Assembly: GCF_002102175.1 (NCBI RefSeq)
Contig: NZ_LQOX01000131.1
Location: 62,001 to 126,000 of the forward strand
DNA length: 64,000 nucleotides
Source: Mycobacterium gastri
GTDB lineage: Bacteria; Actinomycetota; Actinomycetes; Mycobacteriales; Mycobacteriaceae
Reading direction: 5' to 3'
Each line of letters begins with the position of its first letter. Position 1 is the first letter of the stretch. A model generated the notes under the pieces. The model searched no databases and was not told the DNA's origin. It was given only the letters and a program-made list of their open reading frames with translations. Both the position numbers and the translations under genes were made by a program. Shown one piece after another: positions 45,196 to 55,028 of this stretch.

Positions 45196-45465
45196 ATGTG
45201 CCGGAACATCACCGAACTGCGCGGCCTGGAACCCCCGGCCACGGCTGCCGAGATCGCGGCCGCCGCCCGCCAGTATGTGCGCAAGGTCAGCGGCATCACC
45301 CGTCCGTCAGCGGCCGACGCCGAGGCGTTCGAGGCCGCGGTTGCGGAAGTGACGGCGACGACGACGCGGTTGCTGGCCGCGCTGCCGGCGCGGCGTCAGC
45401 CACCCAAGAGTGTCCCGCCGCTGCGCCGTCCCGAGGTGCTGGCCCGTGTGGCGAGTTCCCAGTGA
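45196..45465 (+). CDS. DUF2277 family protein
   Basis: A small 89-residue protein starting MCRNITELRGLEPPATAAEI, the DUF2277 signature. It is helical and resembles a DNA-binding bundle; function unknown. Its stop overlaps the next GTG start (GTGA), so it is co-translated with the DUF1802 gene. ATG 45196 has GAGGG just upstream. Confidence 0.88.
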   Translation: MCRNITELRGLEPPATAAEIAAAARQYVRKVSGITRPSAADAEAFEAAVAEVTATTTRLLAALPARRQPPKSVPPLRRPEVLARVASSQ

Positions 45466-46007
45466 CACCCGCGCTGAAGGAATGGAGTGCGGCCGTGCAC
45501 GCGCTGCTGGACGGCCGCCAAACCGTGCTGTTGCGCAAGGGCGGCATCAGGGAGAAGCGGTTCGAGGTGGCGGCCGGAGAGTTCTTGTTGTTCCCGACGG
45601 TCGCGCACAGCCACGCGCAGCGGGTCCGGCCCGAGCACCGCGACTTGCTGGCCGAGGCGGCCGCCGACAGCACCGACGAGCGACTGGTGGTGCGGGCTGC
45701 GGCGAAAGTTGTTGCAGCACTGCAGGTTAACCGGCCAGAGGGGCTGGACGACATTCAGGATCTGCATATCTGGACCGCCGAGTCGATCCGGGCGGACCGG
45801 CTCGACTTCCGGCCCAAGCACAAGCTGGCCGTCCTGGTGGTGTCCGCGATCCCGCTCGCCGAGCCGGTTCAGGTCACCCGCATCCCCGAATACGCCGGTT
45901 GCACCAGCTGGGTACAGCTGCCGATAGCGCCGAGCCTGGCAACGCCGGTGCATGACGACGATGCGCTAGCCGAGGTTGCCGCCCGGGTCCGCGACGCGGT
46001 TGGCTGA
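45462..46007 (+). CDS. DUF1802 family protein
   Basis: A 181-residue DUF1802 protein: LKEWSAAVHALLDGRQTVLLRKGGIREKRF, EFLLFPTVAHSHAQRVRPEH, DLHIWTAESIRADRLDFRPKHKLAVLVV. Function unknown. Its last 72 bases form part of the 96-bp direct repeat that bounds the CRISPR-Cas island. The gene itself is intact, and in an island-free ancestor its 3' end would have overlapped the hydrolase gene's 3' end by 42 bases. Confidence 0.9.
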   Translation: MTPALKEWSAAVHALLDGRQTVLLRKGGIREKRFEVAAGEFLLFPTVAHSHAQRVRPEHRDLLAEAAADSTDERLVVRAAAKVVAALQVNRPEGLDDIQDLHIWTAESIRADRLDFRPKHKLAVLVVSAIPLAEPVQVTRIPEYAGCTSWVQLPIAPSLATPVHDDDALAEVAARVRDAVG

Positions 46008-46031
46008 CGGGCCGACGGGTAGCAGCAGCCG
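45936..46031. repeat. Left copy of the 96-bp direct repeat flanking the CRISPR-Cas island
   Basis: Identical at all 96 positions to 58846-58941. Begins CTGGCAACGCCGG and ends GCAGCAGCCG. Contains the 3' end of the DUF1802 gene and a duplicate of the 3' end of the hydrolase gene, which lies at the other side of the island. Confidence 0.97.
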
Positions 46032-46150
46032 CCGGTGATCCCGCCGGCGGCACCCTCCTTGCGAAGGTTCTGAAGTTTTGCCACTACTTGTCGGACCCTC
46101 GCCGTAGCTTTGTCACACATCGCCCTGATCTAGACGACGGAGATGAGGCT

Positions 46151-48490
46151 ATGACGTTCGAAGAGTTTGTCGCGGCGGCGACTAACGGGTGTGTCCGTCC
46201 ATACCCGTACCAAACAGAACTGGCGCAGTCGGGGCTACCCGATGTACTTCGCGCTCCGACTGGGTCGGGAAAGACGCTGGCAGCACTGTTGCCGTGGCTG
46301 TACCGCCGGATGGCCCATCCCGATCCGGCCGTGCGCGTAGGAACGCCCCACTGGCTGGTCGTGGTGTTGCCGCAGCGCACGCTCGTCGAACAAACTGTCG
46401 ATGCAGCGCGCCGGTGGGTGGGCGCGTTGGGCGCTGCAGTCGGGGTGCATGTGTTGATGGGCGGCGAGGACCGGCGCGACCGCGAGTGGAAGAGCCACCC
46501 GGACACCGAGCGAATCTTCATCGGCACCCAAGACATGGTGTTGTCACGGCTGTTGATGCGGGGTTTCGCGGAAACCCGTGCCGCCTGGCCGATGAGCTTT
46601 GGTCTGCTACACGCCGGGACCCAGTTTGTATTTGACGAGGTACAGCTGATGGGTCCGGGGCTGCCCACGTCGCTGCAATTGCAGGGCCTGCGGGGGGTTT
46701 TTGGCACGGCACTGCCCTGCCGGTCGATGTGGATGTCAGCGACGATCGACGTGGCGGAGCTATCCACCGTGGACTTGCGTAGACCGCTGTCCGTGGTCGA
46801 CGTGACTGACGAGAGCGGCGAACTCGCCCGGCGGATGGCCGCAACCCGCACAATTCGACAACTCCACCTTGATGCCGATTCGAAACAGTACTCGGCCGCT
46901 TTGGCGGCAAGCGTGGTGGCCCTGCACCGGCCCGGTACTCGAACTCTGGTCGTTCTAAACACGGTCGAGCGCGCGATGAGCGTCCAGGCTGAGCTCATTC
47001 GCCTTGACCCGGGTGCCGACGTTGTGTTGTTGCATTCACGGTTCCGTCCGATTGACCGCGCGTCCCAGACGGCCGCGGCCCTGGCTGAACCTGGCCCACA
47101 GGGCACGATCGTTGTCGCCACTCAAGTTCTGGAGGCCGGCGTCGATGTGACCTCGGAGACCCTGATCACCGAGGTTGCACCGTGGCCGTCGATCGTGCAG
47201 CGCGCGGGCCGCTGCAACCGCGACGGCCGCGCCGCCGATGCGCGACTCGTGTGGACGGCGCCAGTCGGCGCCAGGGCACACTTGCCCTACGCGGCGGAAG
47301 ATCTCGAATCCGCGGCTACGGCACTCGCGGCCCTCGAGGATCGTGCAATGACCGGCCGGGAGCTAGCAGAGCAGCAAGTCTCCACCACGCGGCCGATCCA
47401 TCCCGTATTGCGCCGGCGCGACCTTCTGGATCTGTTCGACACGGCACCCGATCTCGCTGGCAACGACATAGATGTCAGCCCATTCATCCGCGATGCTGCT
47501 GATCGAACCGTATCGGTCGCCTGGCGCGACCTCAAAACTCCTGACATGCCCACCGTCCACCGAAGCGAGCTCTGCCAGGCACCGATCGCCGACGTCCGGG
47601 ACATGCTCAAGTCGGAACCACAATGTGCCCGCATCTGGGATCAGGTAGACGGCACGTGGCGGCTCCCTCGGCGCGACGATGTCCGCCCAGGGGCAGTCAT
47701 CGTACTGGACGCACTGCATGGCGGTTACCTACCCGAACGCGGTTTCGACCCAGGCAGCAGGCAGGCAGTCGAACCGGTCACTGTGCCGTCGACGACACCG
47801 GACGCGTTTGACCGCGACCCACTTTCCGTTGGGTTCGCAAACTGGATAGCTCTGGATAAACACCTCGTTGAGACCGAAGCTGTCGCACGAGAGCTGTTAC
47901 CGCGCTTTGGGCCCGACGTCGACCTGACGGATCACCAGCGCGATGCGATCATCCGCGCCGCACTGCTGCACGACCTCGGCAAGGCGCATCCGACCTTCGC
48001 CGCATCGCTGGAGAAAGCGAATCCCGAGGCGCCACCCCCGGCTTCACCAGCGCTGTGGGCCAAATCACCCGGTCATCGGCCGTTGCGGCACGATCCGCCC
48101 CACTTTCGTCATGAGCTGGCGAGCGCGCTTTGGTTGCTGGACGCATCGACCAGGCTGCTGGACGACCATCAGGAACGCGACTTGATCGTGTACCTCGTTG
48201 CCGCTCATCACGGAAAAGTCCGGGTGACGATTCGCGGCAAGCCCGATGAGCGACCAGGGGTCACGCTGGGCGTTAAGGATGGAAGCAGCACAATCGGTTT
48301 CACGCTGAATGGTCACCAGATCCTGGCCGTCACCCTGTCATTACAGCCGACGACACACGGGGCCGGTTCCCTGACCAGCCGGGCGCTCGCGCTACGCGAT
48401 CGAGCTGATCTTGGCCCCTTCCGACTTGCGTTCTGTGAGGCGATCGTTCGAGCCGCCGACTGGCAGGCCAGCGCGAATGGAGGAATGTGA
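46151..48490 (+). CDS. cas3: CRISPR Cas3 helicase-nuclease, type I-G form with C-terminal HD domain
   Basis: A 779-residue protein. The SF2 helicase comes first: Walker A APTGSGKT at 35-42, DEVQ box at 162-165, helicase C-terminal region VATQVLEAGVDVTSE and QRAGRCNRDGR. The HD nuclease domain is at the C-terminus (HD at 607-608 in LLHDLGKAH; later AAHHGK), the order known for type I-G/I-U and opposite to most Cas3. It unwinds and degrades DNA marked by the crRNA complex. ATG 46151 chosen for the GGAG site; a TTG at 46088 is possible. First gene of a six-gene operon starting 119 bases inside the island. Confidence 0.96.
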   Translation: MTFEEFVAAATNGCVRPYPYQTELAQSGLPDVLRAPTGSGKTLAALLPWLYRRMAHPDPAVRVGTPHWLVVVLPQRTLVEQTVDAARRWVGALGAAVGVHVLMGGEDRRDREWKSHPDTERIFIGTQDMVLSRLLMRGFAETRAAWPMSFGLLHAGTQFVFDEVQLMGPGLPTSLQLQGLRGVFGTALPCRSMWMSATIDVAELSTVDLRRPLSVVDVTDESGELARRMAATRTIRQLHLDADSKQYSAALAASVVALHRPGTRTLVVLNTVERAMSVQAELIRLDPGADVVLLHSRFRPIDRASQTAAALAEPGPQGTIVVATQVLEAGVDVTSETLITEVAPWPSIVQRAGRCNRDGRAADARLVWTAPVGARAHLPYAAEDLESAATALAALEDRAMTGRELAEQQVSTTRPIHPVLRRRDLLDLFDTAPDLAGNDIDVSPFIRDAADRTVSVAWRDLKTPDMPTVHRSELCQAPIADVRDMLKSEPQCARIWDQVDGTWRLPRRDDVRPGAVIVLDALHGGYLPERGFDPGSRQAVEPVTVPSTTPDAFDRDPLSVGFANWIALDKHLVETEAVARELLPRFGPDVDLTDHQRDAIIRAALLHDLGKAHPTFAASLEKANPEAPPPASPALWAKSPGHRPLRHDPPHFRHELASALWLLDASTRLLDDHQERDLIVYLVAAHHGKVRVTIRGKPDERPGVTLGVKDGSSTIGFTLNGHQILAVTLSLQPTTHGAGSLTSRALALRDRADLGPFRLAFCEAIVRAADWQASANGGM

Positions 48491-50586
48491 TGGCTGAACT
48501 TGTTCTGGACGGCTGTCGGGTGACACCGCTGGCGGGGTACTTGTCCGCTCTGGGTGCGCATCGCGCCGTGCATCGCCTTCTGGATTCTGAAGCGCAAGGT
48601 CGCTGGAGCCAAGGTGTATACGTTCTTCGCTGCGGATTCGCCACAATCGATGAACTGACCGTTGCGCTGCACGCCAGATTTGAGCCGGAATCGATTGTCT
48701 CGCCGTGGAATTCCGGCTCGGGATTTGCCGCCAATGGCAAGAGCCCTGCGGCCGAGCGAATCCTGCAATGGATTCGCGAAAGTACTGACGAACGGCTTTT
48801 GCCGTTACGGCTTGCCGTGGCCGGGGCTGACCGAGTCGTCAGCGACGGGCTCCGGCTGGGTATCACGGACCTGTGGGACAAGAAGCGGAAACCGGAGGTG
48901 TTGCGACTTTCCCGAAACGAACTTCCCGACGCGGCGGTCGCGTGGCTGGACGCCGCGATCGCGCTGGGACAAGATGACGACCCGTCGTACTCCCGACTGC
49001 TCGGCACCGGCGGCAACCTGGGTCGTCAAGACCTTTCGGCGACATACCTTCAACAGGCTCGGACCGTACTTGAGCACCGTGACAGCGTGGCATGGCTGGC
49101 TTCTGCGCTCGACGGGCGCCCTCGTGCCCCGCTGCCAAAGGACTCGCCCGGTCAGTTCGACGCAGGCGGCGTCGGCGCGTCTGACGAGCCCAACTCGGTT
49201 GGTAATCCTTGGACATTTCTGTTTGTCATAGAGGGCACGCTACTGTTCGCCACCGCCGTTGTACGCCGGCACGGTGCCGCCTACTCTGGAGCGGCGTTGC
49301 CGTTCCAGGTGCCGGGTTCGACGGCGGGCTTCGCGTCGTCGGCATCAGGAGAGCATCCCCTTGCGGAACTATGGGCACCGGAATGGCCCGAACCCTTGTG
49401 CATCCCAGAAGCGGCGCATCTGCTCGGCGAAGGTCGCGCGGATTGGAACTCTCATGCTGCGCGGTCGGGCCTCGACATGGCGCGTGCAGCAGCCACTTTC
49501 GCTGTCGATCGAGGTATCGGAGCATTTCAGCGACACGTTTTCGTCGACCGGCTCGGCCAGAGCCCGATCGCGGTGCCAGCCGGACGCATTGACGTAGGCG
49601 TCCGCGGTGGGGTCGATCTGCTGGCTCCTCTGGACCGCTGGCGTGAGGCGCTTCGCCGGACCGACCCCCCCTCGCACATCGCGGCGCGGCTGCGTGCCCT
49701 CGACCAGGCGATCTTTGACCATGCTTGCACCGGTCAGGATGTCGCGCTCGTGGAAGTATTTGCCGCGCTTGGTAGATGTCGATCCGCGGCATCTCGATCG
49801 GGAAAAGTTCGCGACGCTAAATTGCCGGTGTTGAGTTTCCCGCACGGCGCCAAGCTGCTCGATCAGCTTCGGGATGTGATTCACCATGATCGTGAATTAC
49901 GAATCGCACTGGCGCTCACAACGTCCCGTGACGGTGCAAGCACATTCGGCACGTGGTTGACAGATCCGCTTCTTGCCGGCGGCTTGGTTGCAGGACTCGC
50001 CGACATCGCGCGGCGCCGAAGCTTTCCGCTCGCGACTGACGAGGTGCGCACAGACCGCACGCCGTCGGTGCGCGGTGCGCGCATCGCGTTCGAGCGCGGC
50101 ATGAGCCTGCGTTCGGGCGATATTCAGGCATTCGTTGAGGGCGCTATCGATGACGAGCGGACGGCAGCATTGACTCTTGGCCTGTCGTGCGTTGACTGGC
50201 GGTATACGGGCGGTGAGAACCTGCCCGGGACGACATCAGCGTCTGCCCCTGCCCTTGACTTGGTCCTGCTGTTCACTGGCGCGGCACCCCTCGACTATGT
50301 GAACACAGACGGCGAATCGCGATCGCTTATCGTCCGGCCAGGCCATGACTGGCCATCACGCTTGATCGCCGGACAGGTGGGGGCCGTCCTGCAGGACTCG
50401 TCACGCAGGCTGCGCATTGCCGGTGTGCGGCACGTCGTGAGCGTGCGCGGCAGCGCCTTCGACGGCAGGCGGTTTGCGGCCGCGCTGCTGCTCACCATCA
50501 AGACATCCGATCGACGTGCGGCCCTGAGCCGCGTAGCCGTAGTCGGATCCCACCAAACCGAGTTAGTACAGGAGGTAATAACATGA
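48490..50586 (+). CDS. csx17: Type I-G effector large subunit Csx17 (Cas8g)
   Basis: A 698-residue Csx17 protein. N-terminal CRVTPLAGYLSALGAHRAVHRL and the family hallmark SPWNSGSGF near residues 71-79. No nuclease motif. In type I-G it is the large (Cas8-like) subunit of the interference complex, presumably for PAM and target recognition. ATG 48490 has GGAGG six bases upstream and shares one base with the cas3 stop; GTG 48487 is an alternative. Confidence 0.93.
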   Translation: MAELVLDGCRVTPLAGYLSALGAHRAVHRLLDSEAQGRWSQGVYVLRCGFATIDELTVALHARFEPESIVSPWNSGSGFAANGKSPAAERILQWIRESTDERLLPLRLAVAGADRVVSDGLRLGITDLWDKKRKPEVLRLSRNELPDAAVAWLDAAIALGQDDDPSYSRLLGTGGNLGRQDLSATYLQQARTVLEHRDSVAWLASALDGRPRAPLPKDSPGQFDAGGVGASDEPNSVGNPWTFLFVIEGTLLFATAVVRRHGAAYSGAALPFQVPGSTAGFASSASGEHPLAELWAPEWPEPLCIPEAAHLLGEGRADWNSHAARSGLDMARAAATFAVDRGIGAFQRHVFVDRLGQSPIAVPAGRIDVGVRGGVDLLAPLDRWREALRRTDPPSHIAARLRALDQAIFDHACTGQDVALVEVFAALGRCRSAASRSGKVRDAKLPVLSFPHGAKLLDQLRDVIHHDRELRIALALTTSRDGASTFGTWLTDPLLAGGLVAGLADIARRRSFPLATDEVRTDRTPSVRGARIAFERGMSLRSGDIQAFVEGAIDDERTAALTLGLSCVDWRYTGGENLPGTTSASAPALDLVLLFTGAAPLDYVNTDGESRSLIVRPGHDWPSRLIAGQVGAVLQDSSRRLRIAGVRHVVSVRGSAFDGRRFAAALLLTIKTSDRRAALSRVAVVGSHQTELVQEVIT

Positions 50587-51542
50587 GCGGGCGCTACATC
50601 TATGATGCCGAACTCACGCCCATATCCGGAAGCACGTTTCAGCCCACCGGGTTTCCTGATATTGGCGCGGCTACCTTCACCAGATACGAGGGTGGCCACG
50701 AAGTCGATGCGCTTCTGGTCGAATCGGTGCAATCGATGGCGAACAGGCTTGAGGCGACCGCCTGGAACCACGCGGAGAACCGTCCGGTCGATGCGGTGGC
50801 CGGAATGCCGTGGGTCCGCGTGGTTCGAGCGAAGACCGGCGAATTCCTTACTTCGAGCCGGCTCGAAGCGCATCGATTGGCATCACCATTCGTACATACG
50901 TCAATCTTGGACGGTCAATCCATGTTCGACGTCATCGGCAATCGTCTGGGCCTCAAGGCCGATACGCCGCTTGACTATCGCGCAATGGCCGCGGCGGTCG
51001 CACAATTAGATCCGTTCTGCCTGATGCACGGCGTGTTCTTCTCACACAAGAATTGGCTTGGTCAGCCAAAATTCATGCGCGCGATCTCCGGTGTGATCGA
51101 AGCCCATGACGTACAACGCGCCGTTAGCGGCGGTCGCAAATCCGACCGTGTCCGCCATCAGCTTGACAAAGATGGCGAGGGTGGAACCGCGGAGGGGTAC
51201 GGGTCTGTGCCGTTCTCCAGGACGGAATGGACAGCAAAGCGAATCATTGGTTCGTTCGTCATCGACATCGAGCTGCTCCGATCCTATGGGTTGCCCCCGT
51301 CAGCTACTGCGGCCTTGGAAACCTTGGCGCTCTGGGAGATTCGCAATCTACTCGAAGGCGGTCTGAGGCTGCGTACAGCATGCGATCTTGAGTTGGTGTC
51401 GCCGGTCACTGCCCGCCGCGGACCCGAGTTGCCGGCAGCCGACGAGCTTACAGGCGCTCTGCGAGATCTCCTGGCCAAGTCGGACGGGGCGTTCGGTGAC
51501 GGTGACGCGATTACCGTCTTATGGTCGGGGAAGAAGGGCTGA
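50583..51542 (+). CDS. csb1: Type I-G backbone protein Csb1 (Cas7)
   Basis: A 319-residue Csb1/GSU0053-family protein. Signature FQPTGFPDIGAATF followed by LVESVQSMANRLE (residues ~43-55). Cas7-type RAMP that coats the crRNA in several copies. A very strong AGGAGG site precedes ATG 50583, which overlaps the csx17 stop; strong translation suits a multi-copy backbone subunit (inference). Confidence 0.94.
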   Translation: MSGRYIYDAELTPISGSTFQPTGFPDIGAATFTRYEGGHEVDALLVESVQSMANRLEATAWNHAENRPVDAVAGMPWVRVVRAKTGEFLTSSRLEAHRLASPFVHTSILDGQSMFDVIGNRLGLKADTPLDYRAMAAAVAQLDPFCLMHGVFFSHKNWLGQPKFMRAISGVIEAHDVQRAVSGGRKSDRVRHQLDKDGEGGTAEGYGSVPFSRTEWTAKRIIGSFVIDIELLRSYGLPPSATAALETLALWEIRNLLEGGLRLRTACDLELVSPVTARRGPELPAADELTGALRDLLAKSDGAFGDGDAITVLWSGKKG

Positions 51543-51544
51543 CC

Positions 51545-52930
51545 ATGCCGACCACCTTGGTACTGAGCTTCCCGCTTGGGCGGTACCATGCGACGCCCTG
51601 GGATCGGCATGTGAACGAGGGCGCGGTGGAAATACCACCGTCGCCGTGGCGATTACTGCGGATGCTATATGCCGTCTGGCAGACTCGCTGCCCCGAGATA
51701 CCAGAGTCCGTTGTGCACCAGCTGCTTTCCGAGCTTGCCACACCACCCACGTTTTATGTGCCGGGCCATAACATTTCGCACAGCAGGCACTACTATCCGG
51801 ATGCCAGGGATGGGACGGACCGTACGCTCGACGCGTTTGCGGTGTTTGGCACGGAGGATCAACTGGCCGCTCAGTGGCCAATCGAACTTGAGGTCGACCA
51901 GCAGAATGCGTTGTGCCGCATAGCGAAGTCGATCCCTTACTTCGGCCGTGCGGATAGCATCTGCACTGGTGCGGTCGAAATGGATTGGGAGCCTGGGAGA
52001 CACGCAGTCTGGAAGCCGTTGGACGTCGCTGAGCGCGTAAACGACTATCAAGACGCCACGTCGGTTCTCGTGCCGGAGATACCTTTGGTTGTAGACACTC
52101 TTCTTGCACGTCCTGCCGAGATGCGTCGTCGCGGCTTGAGGTTTCCGGTGGGCTCGCGGCTTGTTGCGTACGGTCTTGAGCAACCTACTGAGGTCGAGCG
52201 AACTGTTGCCGGACGTTGGCGGGCTCCGACGGTAACCGCGGTCAGATTTGATGTCCTGCATGCCGCTCTCCCGCCGGACACCGACGCTGTCATCTATACC
52301 GACCTGCTGCGTCAGGCAGCGATCAAGCAGCTCGGTGAGAATAGAGAAGGCACCATGCTCGGCGGAAAGACCTCGGATAACACCCCGATGCAAGGCGGGT
52401 TACACGCGCACTACCTGCCGCTTTTTCGCGACCGACGCTTGACCGCGCTGGTGGTCTGGGTGCCCGGCATGATTCCGGAAAAGGAGCTGAGTGCCTTGTG
52501 TGACATTCGGGCTCTCTACGACTACAAACGTCGCGTCCAGGTTCGAGTTTCCGGTGTGGGGAGGGTTGAGCAGACGGCCCCGGAGTTCATCGGGCCGGCC
52601 AGAACATGGTGTGCGGTTACGCCTTTCACGCCCGCACGGTACCCCAAGAAGAACCGCGACGATTGGCGTGAATTTGTGGTGCACGAGGTTCAGCGCGAAC
52701 TGGAGCTGCGCGGTCACGAGCGAGCTGACGAGGTCCAGTTCGTCGGCGGACCGTGGACGGCGTTCGTCAGACACCGCCCCAGCGCGCGTATGCGGGGGGA
52801 CAAACGGCAGGGTCAGGCGCACCTCCCAGCTGAGTTCCTCCGGCTCCGCTTCGCACACCCGACGCGGGGACCGCTCGCATTGGGTTGGCTGAGCCACTTC
52901 GGTCTCGGCCTATTTCTGCCCGAGGGCTGA
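51545..52930 (+). CDS. csb2: Type I-G protein Csb2 (Cas5-Cas6-like fusion)
   Basis: A 461-residue Csb2/GSU0054-family protein. Begins FPLGRYHATPWDRHVNEGAVE then PPSPWRLLRML, the family signature; the C-terminal half has a RAMP-like end (RGPLALGWLSHFGLGLF). In type I-G it combines Cas5 and Cas6 roles, binding the crRNA 5' handle and cutting the precursor; no separate cas6 is present here. Starts two bases after csb1. Confidence 0.94.
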   Translation: MPTTLVLSFPLGRYHATPWDRHVNEGAVEIPPSPWRLLRMLYAVWQTRCPEIPESVVHQLLSELATPPTFYVPGHNISHSRHYYPDARDGTDRTLDAFAVFGTEDQLAAQWPIELEVDQQNALCRIAKSIPYFGRADSICTGAVEMDWEPGRHAVWKPLDVAERVNDYQDATSVLVPEIPLVVDTLLARPAEMRRRGLRFPVGSRLVAYGLEQPTEVERTVAGRWRAPTVTAVRFDVLHAALPPDTDAVIYTDLLRQAAIKQLGENREGTMLGGKTSDNTPMQGGLHAHYLPLFRDRRLTALVVWVPGMIPEKELSALCDIRALYDYKRRVQVRVSGVGRVEQTAPEFIGPARTWCAVTPFTPARYPKKNRDDWREFVVHEVQRELELRGHERADEVQFVGGPWTAFVRHRPSARMRGDKRQGQAHLPAEFLRLRFAHPTRGPLALGWLSHFGLGLFLPEG

Positions 52931-52933
52931 ACG

Positions 52934-54574
52934 ATGGACGAAGACCTGTTGCCTGCGCGGATGATCAACGAATTCGTGTACTGCCCCAGGCTCTTCTATC
53001 TCGAATGGGTCGAGGGGAGATTCGCCGACAGCGACGACACCCGGGTCGGCCAGCAGGTGCACCGGCGTGTTGACACTGAGACTGGCGCCGCCCCGTTGCC
53101 TGAGGAGGGCGAGTTGACTGCGGCGCGATCTGTGACGCTCAGTTCGGAGGAACTCGGTGTTATCGCCAAGATCGACGTGATCGAGGGTATCGATGGCAGC
53201 GTGGTCCCGATCGACTACAAGAAGGGCGAGCCGCAGGCAGACGGCACACCGTGGCCGAGTGACGAAGTGCAGGCATGCATCCAGGGAATGGTCTTGCGCG
53301 ACAACGGGTATCGTAGCGATCGCGCCGAACTCTATTATGCGACGCCGCGACGCCGTGTGAGCGTCGAGCTGACCCCCGAACGGCTTGCACGAGTCACCGA
53401 CGTCGTTGCGGCTGCACGAAAGGTCGCACAGCAGTCTTCAGCGCCGTTGCCGCTGGTCAACAGCCCAAAGTGCACGCGGTGTTCGCTGGTGGGCTTGTGC
53501 CTGCCTGACGAGACGAATGCGCTACTCGCCCGTCAGGAACAACAACCGCGCCGGCTGGTACCACGAGATCCCGACCAGCGACCGGTGTACGTCACGGAAC
53601 CGGGCTCCTTTGTCGGCGTTCGTAGCGCACGGCTCGAGGTCGCACGCGACAAGGAAAAGATTGCCTCGTTTCGGCTCATCGATGTCCAGCAGTTGGTGGT
53701 GTTCGGTCGGGTCCAAATCAGCACCCAGGCCCTTCACGAATGCTTCGCCCGCGATATCCCAGTGCTGTGGATGAGCACGGGCGGCTGGTTGCAGGGGTTT
53801 GCAGTGGGCCAGATTTCCAGATACGTCGAGGTCCGGCGCCGACAAACCGCCGCGCATGCGCAGGGCGGAAACGGCTTGGCGCAGCGCATGATTGCTGGCA
53901 AGATCGCGAATTGCCGTACGCTGCTGCGCCGCAATGCCCGTGCCGATGTCGCAGCCACGGTGGCGGCACTCAAACAGCTTTCTGCCAGCGCGCGCGAATG
54001 TGACGACTTCGCAAGCCTTCTCGGCATTGAGGGAACGGCCGCCCGGCTCTATTTTTCCGAGTTTGCCAAGATGTTATCGAATGCTTGTGGCGAGTTCGCA
54101 GCCCAGTTCTCGGCGCTCGGGCGAAACCGCCGGCCGCCGCCCGATCCCCTCAATGCGCTGCTGTCATTTTGCTACTCGATGCTGACCAAGGACCTGGTCG
54201 CCGTCATCGTAGGTGTCGGTCTGGATCCATACCTCGGCGTGTTCCATCGATCCAGATATGGACGGCCTGCGCTTGCACTCGATCTCGCTGAGGAATTTCG
54301 ACCCCTGATCGCCGACTCGGTTGTCGTTGGCGTACTGAACAACGGCGAGATAGGACCGCGTGACTTCATCAGACGGGCGGGCGCCGTTGCGCTGACCAGC
54401 CAGGGAAGAAAGACGGTGCTGAAAGCGTATGAGCGTCGCCTTGAGACGAAAATCAGACATCCGGTATTCGGTTATCAGATCAGCTATAGACGAGTGCTCG
54501 ATGTCCAAGCGCGGCTCTTGGCGGCGGTGCTTGTCGGTGAGCTTCCTGAGTATGTGCCCATGGTGACGAGATGA
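52934..54574 (+). CDS. cas4-cas1: Cas4-Cas1 fusion, spacer acquisition
   Basis: 546 residues. Cas4 part (1-~200): cluster cysteines C17, C180, C183 and C189, and the RecB-type nuclease motif VVPIDYKKG. Cas1 part (~205-546): metal ligands E366 (GIEGTAARLYF), H438 (GVFHRSRYG) and the D450/E453 region (LDLAEEF). Cas4 trims and selects PAM-flanked prespacers; Cas1 with Cas2 integrates them. The fusion is typical of type I-G. All catalytic residues look intact. The stop overlaps the cas2 start. Confidence 0.96.
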   Translation: MDEDLLPARMINEFVYCPRLFYLEWVEGRFADSDDTRVGQQVHRRVDTETGAAPLPEEGELTAARSVTLSSEELGVIAKIDVIEGIDGSVVPIDYKKGEPQADGTPWPSDEVQACIQGMVLRDNGYRSDRAELYYATPRRRVSVELTPERLARVTDVVAAARKVAQQSSAPLPLVNSPKCTRCSLVGLCLPDETNALLARQEQQPRRLVPRDPDQRPVYVTEPGSFVGVRSARLEVARDKEKIASFRLIDVQQLVVFGRVQISTQALHECFARDIPVLWMSTGGWLQGFAVGQISRYVEVRRRQTAAHAQGGNGLAQRMIAGKIANCRTLLRRNARADVAATVAALKQLSASARECDDFASLLGIEGTAARLYFSEFAKMLSNACGEFAAQFSALGRNRRPPPDPLNALLSFCYSMLTKDLVAVIVGVGLDPYLGVFHRSRYGRPALALDLAEEFRPLIADSVVVGVLNNGEIGPRDFIRRAGAVALTSQGRKTVLKAYERRLETKIRHPVFGYQISYRRVLDVQARLLAAVLVGELPEYVPMVTR

Positions 54575-54858
54575 CACGGCGTCGCTACTTGATGGCATAT
54601 GACATCGCCGATCCTAAGCGGCTACGCCGTGTGTGCACACTGATGGAGGACCACGGTGAGCGACTGCAATATTCGGTGTTCCTGTGCGACCTCAGTGTCG
54701 CCGAATTAGCGGAACTCGAAGCAGCCGTTACTGCGGCGATGCATTTGGTTGAGGATAATGTCGTCCGGATCGATCTCGGTCCAACATACGCAGCCGCGGC
54801 GATACGCCAGATCGGCCGTGGCCGCTGCATCCCCGCAGACGGGCCGCAGATCGTATGA
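54571..54858 (+). CDS. cas2: Cas2, spacer integration subunit
   Basis: A 95-residue Cas2 with the first-strand Asp11 in LMAYDIADPKRLRRV and RLQYSVFLCDLS. Structural partner of Cas1. Last gene of the operon, overlapping cas4-cas1 by four bases; the leader and array follow directly. Confidence 0.95.
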   Translation: MTRRRYLMAYDIADPKRLRRVCTLMEDHGERLQYSVFLCDLSVAELAELEAAVTAAMHLVEDNVVRIDLGPTYAAAAIRQIGRGRCIPADGPQIV

Positions 54859-55028
54859 ACTGCGAGGGGTCATATGACAGGTGGGATCCTTGGAGGCGCT
54901 CGTTCGCAGGTAGGAGGCGTTACGGTGAACGCTACACATCATTGGCAAGCGGATAGCAGCTCCTTGAAACTTGACTGCTCGCGGTGCCGTGTATCATGCC
55001 AGGTCAAGGGGCTCAGATTAACCGAGCC
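54859..55028 (+). promoter_or_regulatory. CRISPR leader
   Basis: 170 bases between cas2 and the first repeat. Less GC-rich towards the array. Contains a possible promoter TTGACT (54971-54976) and TATCAT (54992-54997), spacing only 15, so tentative. Leader orientation is supported by decay of the repeat at the far end of the array. Confidence 0.75.

Noticed and set aside
46008..46150. Search for an integrase attachment core, tRNA or transposon ends at the left island border
   Set aside because: No tRNA, no terminal inverted repeats and no recombinase gene seen; only the 96-bp direct repeat is supported.
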